Part shown: piece by piece, positions 17,674 through 26,014 of the stretch
How the letters are laid out: each line of letters begins with the position of its first letter
Numbering within the stretch: position 1 is the stretch's first letter
Source of the DNA: Empedobacter stercoris
GTDB lineage: Bacteria > Bacteroidota > Bacteroidia > Flavobacteriales > Weeksellaceae
Reading direction: 5' to 3' (one strand)
NCBI RefSeq assembly: GCF_965137335.1
Contig: NZ_CBCRZD010000006.1
DNA: 64,000 nt
Translations under genes and position numbers: made by a program
The notes under the pieces: model-generated
The model's input: the letters and a program-made list of their open reading frames with translations, nothing else
Told to the model about the DNA's origin: nothing
Database searches by the model: none

Positions 17674-17704
17674 AATCGATTTTCTTGTAGAGTCGATTTT
17701 TTTA
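17674..17704 (+). terminator. Probable terminator after the DUF2797 gene
   Basis: 6-bp stem AATCGA/TCGATT (17674-17679 and 17693-17698) with a 13-base loop and a run of T. Weaker than others in the window. Confidence 0.5.
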
Positions 17705-17800
17705 TTCCTTTATCTTATTGATTTTAATGAAAATACTTGTTTTTAAATTTATTTGTTATTACATTAGATACAATCATTTAACACAAAAAAATATTGAATT

Positions 17801-18229
17801 ATGAAAGCAAGTGCATTATTTATGGTTGGCGGGATTTTGGCTTTAACAGCATGTAATAAAAAATCAGATTTACCAGATTATAAAGTGAAAGAGGCAATTT
17901 TAGACGTTTATAAATACAGAGCCGATAAACCAGATTCGTTGTTTGCTAAAGTTGAAGGTGTGAATGTTGATGATTTGAATGCAGTTGTGAAACAATATGG
18001 ACCTGTAGACATCTATAATTTTGAGAAAATGACTCCGCTACAAGACGGTGATAAAACGGTTTACGAAGCAGTTTATAAAGTATCTTTTAAAGGAGCAGAA
18101 GGAACAGAAACGTTTAAAGTAAAAAGAGTAGATAAATTGGACGGAATTGTTGTTGGCTATGCAAGTGATGTGAAACCTGTATCAACACCTGCAGATTCAA
18201 CTGCAATGGTGAAAGATTCTGTGAAATAA
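17801..18229 (+). CDS. Hypothetical lipoprotein
   Basis: 142-residue lipoprotein: the signal MKASALFMVGGILALTAC gives lipidated Cys18, followed by a Lys/Asp-rich mature domain of mixed beta character (DKTVYEAVYKVSF, TFKVKRVDKLDGIVVGYAS) and a low-complexity tail with Thr, Pro and Ser. I do not recognise the family. Its mature length of about 124 residues suggests a single small envelope domain. No terminator follows before the thr promoter 26 bases downstream, so some read-through into the thr leader is possible. Confidence 0.75.
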   Translation: MKASALFMVGGILALTACNKKSDLPDYKVKEAILDVYKYRADKPDSLFAKVEGVNVDDLNAVVKQYGPVDIYNFEKMTPLQDGDKTVYEAVYKVSFKGAEGTETFKVKRVDKLDGIVVGYASDVKPVSTPADSTAMVKDSVK

Positions 18230-18254
18230 TTTTAATAAAAATGAATAAATAGTG

Positions 18255-18283
18255 TTGATATTTTAATATAGTAGCTATATTTG
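18255..18283 (+). promoter_or_regulatory. Promoter of the thr operon
   Basis: TTG (18255-18257), 18-base spacer, TATATTTG (18276-18283), a good fit to TTG-N17-23-TAnnTTTG. The predicted start near 18289 leaves only about 4 bases before the leader-peptide ATG at 18293. Confidence 0.75.
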
Positions 18284-18292
18284 TTATCAATA

Positions 18293-18349
18293 ATGAAACA
18301 AAACGGATTAAATACAATTATTACGATTACTTCGAGTGTACACACTTAG
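18293..18349 (+). CDS. thrL: thr operon leader peptide (18 residues)
   Basis: Short ORF encoding MKQNGLNTIITITSSVHT then TAG. Four of 18 residues are Thr and three are Ile, clustered as TIITIT at residues 8-13, the same pairing of regulatory residues as in the enterobacterial thrL peptide. It starts a few bases after the predicted transcript start and its stop codon lies inside TTAGAAGA (18346-18353), a copy of the 3' arm of the following terminator. A ribosome slowed at residues 8-13 would leave that copy exposed; one that reaches the stop would cover it. The ORF is too short for standard gene calling. Homology to enterobacterial thrL is not implied; the symbol is by analogy. Confidence 0.8.
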   Translation: MKQNGLNTIITITSSVHT

Positions 18350-18421
18350 AAGAATCTTTTATGTATTTTAATCTTTAATATAATGCAAAGCATCTTCTAA
18401 AAATTAGAAGATGCTTTTTTT
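18346..18421 (+). promoter_or_regulatory. thr operon transcription attenuator
   Basis: Terminator: perfect 14-bp stem, arms AAAGCATCTTCTAA (18387-18400) and TTAGAAGATGCTTT (18404-18417), 3-base loop, then a T run, ending 22 bases before the thrA ATG. Antiterminator: TTAGAAGA at 18346-18353 can pair over 8 bp with TCTTCTAA at 18393-18400, the terminator's 5' arm. Pairing is AU-rich and weaker than the terminator, so the decision would be kinetic, as in classical attenuation. The two states are mutually exclusive. Confidence 0.75.
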
Positions 18422-18442
18422 ATTGTCTAAAATTATTAATGT

Positions 18443-20896
18443 ATGAAAATTTTAAAATTCGGAGGATCATCAGTTGGCACTGTAGATAGCATTCGCTCTG
18501 TAGTAGAAATTGTTAAAAAGGAAAAGCAACAGAATCATCAAATTATTTTGGTTGCATCAGCTATTTCCGGAATGACCAATTTATTGACCAAAATGTCAGA
18601 AGAGGCGTCTTTGGGGAAATTTAATGAAAAAGACTTAGAAAATTTTCAACATACGCATTTTGAAATTGTAAAAACATTAATTGAAATCGCTGATCAAAAT
18701 CCAACATTAACAAAGTTGAAATTATTAATGAATGAGTTGGAGGATCTTTTGCAAGGTGTAGAAATACTGAAGGAACTTAGTCTTCAAACAAAAGATTTGA
18801 TTGTTAGTTTTGGAGAGAGATGTAGTGTATTATTGTTAGCAAAGGTATTGGATCAAGAAGTCGGAAATGCAATTTCAATTAATGCTTCAGACTATATTTT
18901 GACAGATAATCATTTTGGTCATGCAAATGTTTATGAAGAAATTACTTATCATAATATTCAACAATTAGTTCAACTTCATCAAAACAAATTGTTAGTTGTA
19001 ACAGGATTTATTGCAGGAAATACAGAGGGGAGGGTGACGACTTTAGGACGTGGAGGCTCAGATTATACAGCCGCTTTATTCGGCGCGGCATTAAACGCCG
19101 AGGAAGTAGAAATTTGGACAGACGTAAATGGAATGATGACAGCAGACCCTCGTTTAGTTAAAAAAGCATTTTCATTGGATAGCTTGTCGTATACCGAAGC
19201 GATGGAATTGTCGTATTTCGGAGCAAAAGTGATTTATCCACCAACGATGTCTCCTGCTTTCAAGCTAAAAATACCGATAGTGATCAAAAATACATTTCAA
19301 CCAGATTTCAAAGGGACAAGAATTCAGTTTCACTCAGAACCAACAGCTTATCCTATAAAAGGAATTTCGTCGATAAATAATGTTGCTTTAATCAATGTAA
19401 AAGGAAGTGGATTGATTGGTAAATTAGGTTTTAGCGGCAGGTTATTTTCGTTATTAGCTCAACATCAGATCAATATTATTTTGATTACGCAATCTTCTTC
19501 TGAGCATAGTATTACACTTGCTATTCATCTTGATGAAATCGAGAAAGCTAAAAAGTTAATTGAAGAAGAGTTTGTCTTAGAGATCAAAGCAAAGTGGTTA
19601 GAGCCAATTGAAGTGGAAGAAAATCTTGGAATTATTGCAATTGTTGGTGAAAATATGAAACAAACCATAGGTGTTTCGGGAAAATTATTTTATGCACTCG
19701 GAAGAAACGGAATCAATGTTCGGGCAATTGCACAAGGTTCTTCGGAGTACAATATTTCAGTAGTTATAAATGAAAAAGATGTCTCAAAAGCCTTAAATGC
19801 TGTTCATGATGCATTTTTCAATCACCTAAAGAAGACCATTCATGTTTTTAATGTTGGTGTAGGGAATATAGGTTCTACTTTCTTGAATCAACTTGAAAAA
19901 CAGAAAGATTTTTTAGCAAATAATAATGATATCGAAATCAAATTAATCGGATTGTCGAATTCGAAAAAGATGATGTTTAATGAAAATGGCATTTCTTTTT
20001 CAGATTGGAAAAATGCTTTAGATGATTCTAAGATAGACGCAAATTTAGATCAATTTATTGAACAAATGAAGCAACTTAATCTTCCAAATTGTGTTTTTGT
20101 AGACAATACTGCAAGTGCAGAAGTACCTAAATATTATAAACGAATTTTTGAACATAATATTTCGGTTGTTACTTGTAACAAAATAGCAAACTCATCTTCG
20201 TATGAGTCGTATAAAGAGCTGAAAAATACAGCAAGAAAATATGGAATTGATTTTTTATATGAAACCAATGTTGGAGCAGGATTACCAATTATTTCTGTGT
20301 TGAAAGACTTGAGAATGAGTGGTGATGAAATTCTGAAAGTAGAAGCGATTTTGTCAGGAACAATTTCTTATATCTTCAATCATTTCAAAGGCGAAAAAAC
20401 GTTTGCAGAAGTCGTGAAAGAAGCACAAGAATTAGGTTATACAGAGCCCGATCCTCGAGACGATTTGAGTGGAATAGATTTTATGCGAAAAATGTTAATT
20501 CTTGCCCGTGATAATGGTTATCAAGTAGAAGCAGAAGACGTAATTATTGATACGATTTTACCAAAGTCTTGTTTAGAAGCAAAATCTGTTTCAGATTTTT
20601 ATCAGGCTCTTGAGTTGGAAAATGATTTTTTTGAAAAGATTAAAAAGCAGGCTGAATCTGAACAAAAAGTGATACGTTATATAGGAGTGTTAGAAAATGG
20701 AAAGATTACGATTTCATTAGAATTGGTTGATGCTCAACATCCTTTTTATTCACTTTCGGGAAGTGATAATATTATTTCTTTCACAACAGAGCGTTACAAG
20801 GAAAGACCATTAGTCGTGAAAGGTCCTGGAGCGGGAGCTGAAGTTACAGCCGCTGGTGTTTTTGCAGACTTAGTTAACATTAGTTCAATAAGATAA
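18443..20896 (+). CDS. thrA: Bifunctional aspartate kinase/homoserine dehydrogenase
   Basis: Catalyses the first and third steps from aspartate to threonine. 817 residues, the normal size for the fusion. Aspartate kinase domain at 1-290 (KFGGSS 5-10; FGERCS 123-128; LGRGGSDYTAAL 201-212), two ACT regulatory segments at about 310-455 (feedback sites, presumably for threonine), then a homoserine dehydrogenase domain with NAD(P) motif GVGNIG (472-477), the TCNKIANS segment and the catalytic region YETNVGAGLPII, SGTISYIFN and GYTEPDPRDDLSGIDFMRKMLILAR. First structural gene of thrABC, with thrB 12 bases downstream. Expression is probably governed by the attenuator just upstream. Confidence 0.97.
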   Translation: MKILKFGGSSVGTVDSIRSVVEIVKKEKQQNHQIILVASAISGMTNLLTKMSEEASLGKFNEKDLENFQHTHFEIVKTLIEIADQNPTLTKLKLLMNELEDLLQGVEILKELSLQTKDLIVSFGERCSVLLLAKVLDQEVGNAISINASDYILTDNHFGHANVYEEITYHNIQQLVQLHQNKLLVVTGFIAGNTEGRVTTLGRGGSDYTAALFGAALNAEEVEIWTDVNGMMTADPRLVKKAFSLDSLSYTEAMELSYFGAKVIYPPTMSPAFKLKIPIVIKNTFQPDFKGTRIQFHSEPTAYPIKGISSINNVALINVKGSGLIGKLGFSGRLFSLLAQHQINIILITQSSSEHSITLAIHLDEIEKAKKLIEEEFVLEIKAKWLEPIEVEENLGIIAIVGENMKQTIGVSGKLFYALGRNGINVRAIAQGSSEYNISVVINEKDVSKALNAVHDAFFNHLKKTIHVFNVGVGNIGSTFLNQLEKQKDFLANNNDIEIKLIGLSNSKKMMFNENGISFSDWKNALDDSKIDANLDQFIEQMKQLNLPNCVFVDNTASAEVPKYYKRIFEHNISVVTCNKIANSSSYESYKELKNTARKYGIDFLYETNVGAGLPIISVLKDLRMSGDEILKVEAILSGTISYIFNHFKGEKTFAEVVKEAQELGYTEPDPRDDLSGIDFMRKMLILARDNGYQVEAEDVIIDTILPKSCLEAKSVSDFYQALELENDFFEKIKKQAESEQKVIRYIGVLENGKITISLELVDAQHPFYSLSGSDNIISFTTERYKERPLVVKGPGAGAEVTAAGVFADLVNISSIR

Positions 20897-20908
20897 AATA
20901 GAAATTAT

Positions 20909-21892
20909 ATGTTTCAAGAAGTTGTTATAAAAAATAAAATTAATTCAGATAAATTTTTACAAGAAGTTCATGTATTTGCGCCTGCAACTGTTGCAAATAT
21001 GATTTGTGGTTTTGATATTTTGGGTTTTGCAGTTGATGAACCTGGTGATGAGGTGATCATGAAAAGAACAGATAAATTAGGAATAGAAATTCTACAAATA
21101 ATAGGTGACGAAGGTAAATTACCATTAGATGCAATGAAAAACACGGTATCTTATTCGGCTTGGAAATTATTAAGTGATTTGGGATTGAATGAGTCGTTTG
21201 GATTATCCATAGAATTGCATAAGAAAATGCCAATTGGTAGCGGATTAGGGTCGAGTGCTGCGAGTACTGTTGCAGGTGTTTTTGCGTTGAACGAATTGTT
21301 GGGAAAACCTTTGTCGAAAGATGAGTTATTACCTTATTGTATGGAAGGAGAGCGATTAGCTTGCGGTTCGGCACATGCAGACAATGTTGCGCCTTCTTTG
21401 TATGGAGGAATCACGTTGATTCCTTCTTATCAACCACTCTTGGTGCGTTCTCTACCCGTTCCAAAAGATTTAGTTGTTACCTTAATTTATCCGAAAGTAG
21501 AAGTACCAACCAAGGAAGCGCGAAAATTAATAAAAGATAAAGTTCAGCTTAAAAAGGTGATTAATCAGTTAGGAAATGTTGCAAGTTTGATTGCTGCGAT
21601 TTATGAAAATGATTACGATGAAATTGGTCGTTCGATGCAAGATGAAATTATAGAGCCTCATCGTTCTTTGTTGATTCCTTATTTTGATGAAATGAAACAA
21701 ATTGCCTTAGAAAATGAAGCATTAACTTTTGGGATTTCTGGCTCGGGACCTACTGTTATGGCACTTTCTAAAAATAGCTTAGTTGCTAAAAAAATAGAAC
21801 GATTGATTCATGATTTTTTAAATTCTAAACATATCGATCACCTCACATTTGTTTCAAAAATAAACACTCAAGGACCATATTTAAAACACTAA
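20909..21892 (+). CDS. thrB: Homoserine kinase
   Basis: Phosphorylates homoserine. GHMP kinase of 327 residues with the ATP loop PIGSGLGSSAAS at 108-119, the N-terminal APATVANMICGFDILGFA segment (24-41) and the C-terminal FGISGSGPTVMAL motif. The ATG at 20909 precedes a 20-residue extension (VVIKNKINSDKF) before the conserved VFAPATVAN start; no other ATG lies closer to the core until Met31, which is inside the conserved block, so this start is kept, though a shorter start is possible. 12 bases after thrA and 3 before thrC. Confidence 0.96.
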   Translation: MFQEVVIKNKINSDKFLQEVHVFAPATVANMICGFDILGFAVDEPGDEVIMKRTDKLGIEILQIIGDEGKLPLDAMKNTVSYSAWKLLSDLGLNESFGLSIELHKKMPIGSGLGSSAASTVAGVFALNELLGKPLSKDELLPYCMEGERLACGSAHADNVAPSLYGGITLIPSYQPLLVRSLPVPKDLVVTLIYPKVEVPTKEARKLIKDKVQLKKVINQLGNVASLIAAIYENDYDEIGRSMQDEIIEPHRSLLIPYFDEMKQIALENEALTFGISGSGPTVMALSKNSLVAKKIERLIHDFLNSKHIDHLTFVSKINTQGPYLKH

Positions 21893-21895
21893 ATC

Positions 21896-23206
21896 ATGAA
21901 ATTATATAGTACAAATAATCATCAAAATATAGTTGATTTTCAGCAAGCTGTTTTTCAATCTCTTCCAGAAGATAATGGTTTGTATATGCCTTTATCAGTA
22001 GAAAAATTAAATCAGGATTGGATCAAATCAATTCAAAATTATTCGTTTCAAGAGATAGCGAAGAAAATTAGTTATGAATTATTAAAGGCAGAATTTTCTG
22101 AAAAAGAAATCAATGATTTAATTGATGAAGTCATTAATTTTCCAGCACCGTTGGTTTTTTTGGAAGAAGATTTGGCTGTTTTAGAGTTATTTCATGGCCC
22201 TTCTTTTGCCTTCAAAGATTTCGGCGCAAGATTTATGAGTAGAGTTATGGCTCATTTTTCGAGGAAAGAAGATCAATTATTGGATGTTTTAGTCGCAACT
22301 TCTGGTGATACAGGAGGAGCAGTTGCATTAGGATTTTTAGGTGTTGAAGGAACGCGAGTAACAATTTTATACCCAAAAGGTAAAGTTTCACCAATACAAG
22401 AACTGCAACTAACCGCTAACGGTAATAATATTAGAGCGATCGAAATTGAAGGAACCTTTGATGATTGTCAAGCATTGGTTAAGCAAGCATTTTTGGATAA
22501 GGATTTAATCGGTAGATTGAACTTAACGTCTGCAAATTCGATTAATATTGCACGATTAATTCCTCAATCTTTTTATTATTTCGAAGCTTTTGCAGAAGCT
22601 AAACGAAAAGGGTTTGAGAAGATATCATTTGTTGTTCCAAGTGGAAATTTTGGAAATATTACGGCTGGAATTTTAGCTTCGATATTAGGTTTAGAGGTGA
22701 AACAATTTGTGGCAGCAACAAATGCAAATGATACAGTTCCTCATTTTTTAGAAACAAATACGTATTCTCCAAAATCTTCTGTGCAAACATTATCGAATGC
22801 GATGGATGTCGGAAGTCCAAGTAATTGGGTTCGTGTGATGGAGTTTTTTGAGCACGATCTACACGTATTAAAAAAGAAATTGCTTTCGAAATCTTATTCG
22901 GACGATGAAACCTTGAAAGCAATCAATGAAATTCATGAAAAGTATAATTACATTGCTTGTCCGCATACCGCTATTGCGTGGTTAGCAGCAAAAGAATATC
23001 AAGCAACAAAGAAAGATAAAAGTGAAGTAACCGTTTTTCTATCGACAGCTCATCCATGTAAATTTCCAGACGTGTTTCCTGTGCATCTTCGAGATAAAAT
23101 TATTGATCCAAAAGAAGTAAAAGAATTGAAATTGAAAAAATCTTTAAAGGTTGAAATGAAGAATAATTTTTCTGAATTAAAAGAGTGGTTGATAAGGAAT
23201 AATTAG
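21896..23206 (+). CDS. thrC: Threonine synthase
   Basis: PLP enzyme converting O-phosphohomoserine to threonine. 436 residues. N-terminal MKLYSTNN, the PLP lysine Lys107 in GPSFAFKDFGARFM, the phosphate-binding ATSGDTGGAVALGF segment, LTSANSINIARLIPQ and the VPSGNFGNITAG loop are all intact. The spacing to thrB is 3 bases, so translation is likely coupled. A strong terminator 41 bases later closes the operon. Its product is the substrate of the threonine dehydratase encoded by the opposing ilv operon. Confidence 0.97.
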   Translation: MKLYSTNNHQNIVDFQQAVFQSLPEDNGLYMPLSVEKLNQDWIKSIQNYSFQEIAKKISYELLKAEFSEKEINDLIDEVINFPAPLVFLEEDLAVLELFHGPSFAFKDFGARFMSRVMAHFSRKEDQLLDVLVATSGDTGGAVALGFLGVEGTRVTILYPKGKVSPIQELQLTANGNNIRAIEIEGTFDDCQALVKQAFLDKDLIGRLNLTSANSINIARLIPQSFYYFEAFAEAKRKGFEKISFVVPSGNFGNITAGILASILGLEVKQFVAATNANDTVPHFLETNTYSPKSSVQTLSNAMDVGSPSNWVRVMEFFEHDLHVLKKKLLSKSYSDDETLKAINEIHEKYNYIACPHTAIAWLAAKEYQATKKDKSEVTVFLSTAHPCKFPDVFPVHLRDKIIDPKEVKELKLKKSLKVEMKNNFSELKEWLIRNN

Positions 23207-23246
23207 ATTCAAGGATAAAGTAATTTTAAATTATTTTGTTCATTCC

Positions 23247-23283
23247 AAAGACATATTCTAACATAAGAATATGTCTTTTTTAT
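23247..23283 (+). terminator. Intrinsic terminator of the thr operon
   Basis: 13-bp stem AAAGACATATTCT/AGAATATGTCTTT (23247-23259 and 23266-23278), 6-base loop and a T run. Confidence 0.88.
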
Positions 23284-23322
23284 TTTTAATTGTATCTTGG
23301 TATTGATTTATGAAAAAGAATA

Positions 23323-24440
23323 ATGTATAGTTTGAACTATTTTAACCAAATAAATTTTAAATTTTTTATTGTTGTATTGTTACTTGGATTTTGCATAAAC
23401 GCACAAGAGAAAACAAAATCAAAAAATCCGACTGAAAATAAAATAATATTTAAATAAATCGTTTGAACTTGTAAGAGAGGATTTAGATTCTGCGCTTTTG
23501 TATAATAAAATGGCAGAAGATCTCATACAACGTTTACCAGAAAACACCAATCATTTTTCACTTTATAAGAACCTGGGAACCATTTATCTTGAAAAAGGAA
23601 ATTTACCAATTGCTTTAGATTACTTATTGAAAGCGGCTAAAATAGTAGAGGTACAACTTAAAAAAGAGCCAAATAATCAAACTTATATAGCTTCAAAAAT
23701 AGATGTATTAATTGTAATCGGTAATTTGGAGTTACGTCAAAATAATTTTGACGAAGCATTGTCTTTTTATAATAAAGCAAATGCTGAAGTTAAAAAGTTA
23801 AAGATCAAACCAAACATACTCAATTAAGATAGGCTTTGGCAATAGGAAGAAAAGTTGGAAGTACAGAGTCGATATTACATTCGTTAGAATCTTTGCGAAC
23901 ACTTTATGAGCATACAAATAACGACAAACTTGCTTACCGTTATTTGAAAGAGTTAACAAATTTGAAAGATAGTTTGTTTAACGATCAAGCTATTAAACAA
24001 ATGGCTCAGTTGGAGTTGAATTATAAATTGGATCAACAAAAATGATGTATTTATTAAAAAAGAATGAATTTTTGAATACCATTGCCGAAAGGTTAACAGA
24101 AATAAAACGTAAAGCTTTGCCTGAGAATCAAAAAGCTATTCAAAAGTTAATTGTTGAAATGCGTCAGAAAAAAGACGATGATATTTGGAATGAATTTGAA
24201 GCGTATTTTACGAAAGTTAACCCAGAATTTTATTCGAAATTAAATCAATTATTTCCAGACCTTACACCAAACGAAAAAAAATTGTGTGCATTTCTTCGTC
24301 TTAATATGTCGACAAAAGACATCTTGTCGATTACGTATCAGTCGGTTAATAGTATTGCTGTTTCGCGTTCACGTCTTCGTAAAAAACTCAATATACAAGG
24401 AGAAGATAAAAAATTGATTAATTTCCTTTCTACTATATAA
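23323..24440 (+). pseudogene. Decayed TPR-HTH (LuxR-like) transcriptional regulator
   Basis: Remains of a Bacteroidota TPR-sensor regulator. Pieces in order: signal-peptide fragment MYSLNYFNQINFK...INAQEK (23323-23457, ends in a stop); TPR repeats in another frame, 23459-23827 (YLEKGNLPIALDYLLKAAKI, NFDEALSFYNKA); a further TPR piece 23836-24045 (ending KLDQQK); and a C-terminal HTH piece 24042-24440 (FPDLTPNEKKLCAFLRLNMSTKDIL, VSRSRLRKKLNI). At least one frameshift and two stop/frame breaks are present, and the membrane segment plus linker normally found before YLLKKNEFLNTI is missing, so there is an internal deletion too. Not functional as a whole; the last piece could still be translated. 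Confidence 0.82.
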
Positions 24441-24592
24441 ATGATACTAAATCAGTGTTTTGTAAAATAATGTATGATTAATGTAATAGCAAATTAAATT
24501 ATTGTATTACTTATGTAAGGTAGTTTTCGTAACAGATTTAAAAATCAAAAAAGATATTTGTTTCAATATTAATGAATACTAATATCAAATTT

Positions 24593-25961
24593 ATGAAATT
24601 TAAACATTTACTATTTAGTACGTTATTCGTTACAATTGCGAATAATGCAAACGCACAAAAATTTATTAAAACAACTTCAGTAGAAGAGTACTTTAACTTA
24701 ACAGGCGTTTCAAAATGAAGGTAAAATGGTGGGATATCCTGCTTTCACAATGTCTTATTATATTTGGACGCCAGAAAGCGGAGATATGCAAAACATTGGC
24801 GGAGTTGGAGCAGGTCAAGGTTTTGGAGGACAAGCAAAATTTTCGAACGACGGAAAGTTTTTGTCTGGAACAAGTATCAATGAAGAAACGGGATTAGGAG
24901 AAATATCGCGTTACAATGTAGAAGCCAAAAAATGGGAAACATTAGGAAGCTTAGGGTTTAATAATGATTATAGTACGGGGTCTGGATTTAACATTTCAGG
25001 AGATGGGAAAACTGTAGTTGGCGGAGGCTGGGTAGAAGGTTCGAGAATGTACGCAATCGTTTGGAATGAAAAAGAAGGTTTAATCAACTTAGGGACATTA
25101 GTCGAGAAAAGAAATACAAGAGCAACTGCTGTTAGCGAAGATGGTGGTGTAGTTGTTGGTTTTCAAGAAAATAAAGGAGGAGATAGACTGGCTACAATTT
25201 GGAAAAAGAATCCTGTAGGAAGTTATTTTCCGAATATATACATTTACAAAGATCCAAAAGGAGATCTAAATGATCCTTATAATATTTTACCAGAAATTAC
25301 TGCTGTATCAGGAGATGGTAAATGGGTAGGTGGTGTGAATAGTATAGCGTCACCTAATGTTTGGATTTGGAGCGAAGAAAAAGGATTGGTAGATTTAGGA
25401 TCTTTGGCGACATCAGGAAATTATATAACATCTTGGGTTACTTCTATCAACTATGATGGATCTGTTGTTTTAGGTTATACAATTTCAAAACAATGGGTAG
25501 ATTCTGCACCAGTTTACACACCATTTATTTGGACAAAGGAAGAAGGAATAAAGGATTTTAATGATTATGTAACCAATACATTAAAATTTGATTTAAAAGG
25601 TGATCAAATATTTGTCCCTACTATGTTATCTGCAAATGAAAAATATATTGTAGGTTGGGGATTAGATGGAACTTATATTAAGGTATTTAGAATACAACTT
25701 CTAAATTTATCAACAGATGAAATACAATCATCAGAAAAAGCAACTTTATATCCTAATCCAGTAACCAATGTATTGAATGTTGATGCAAAAGAAGATATTT
25801 CTGAAATCAAAGTTTACAACATGGCAGGACAACAAGTTTTATCGAAAGAAGCTCGTTCTAAAAATCCTAAAATTGATATGTCAACTCTAAAAGCAGGGGT
25901 TTACGTAGTAGAAGTGACTTCAGATTCTAATACAACAACGCACAAAGTCATCAAGAAATAG
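24593..25961 (+). pseudogene. Frameshifted HAF-repeat secreted protein with T9SS sorting domain
   Basis: The N-terminal frame starts at 24593 with a signal peptide (MKFKHLLFSTLFVTIANNANAQ) and runs into TGA at 24716 after 41 codons. The remaining frame (open from 24702) continues as AFQNEGKMVGYPAF and encodes HAF-type beta repeats (VSEDGGVVVGFQ, VSGDGKWVGGV, INYDGSVVLGY) and a C-terminal type A sorting domain (LYPNPVTNVLNV ... LKAGVYVVEVTSD). One indel at about 24703-24708 explains the break. The rest is intact and about 410 residues long. It may be a recent pseudogene, a phase-variable gene or an assembly error; without a signal peptide the long ORF would not be secreted. Confidence 0.8.
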
Positions 25962-25985
25962 TTTTATCAAGTAGTTTGAATTTTT

Positions 25986-26014
25986 AAGAGGATAGTTTTC
26001 TATCCTCTTTTTTT
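25986..26014 (+). terminator. Terminator between the T9SS gene and ilvA
   Basis: 10-bp stem AAGAGGATAG/CTATCCTCTT (25986-25995 and 26000-26009), 4-base loop, T run. The T run touches the ilvA stop codon of the opposite strand. It is oriented for the plus strand; on the minus strand the U tract is poor. Confidence 0.8.
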
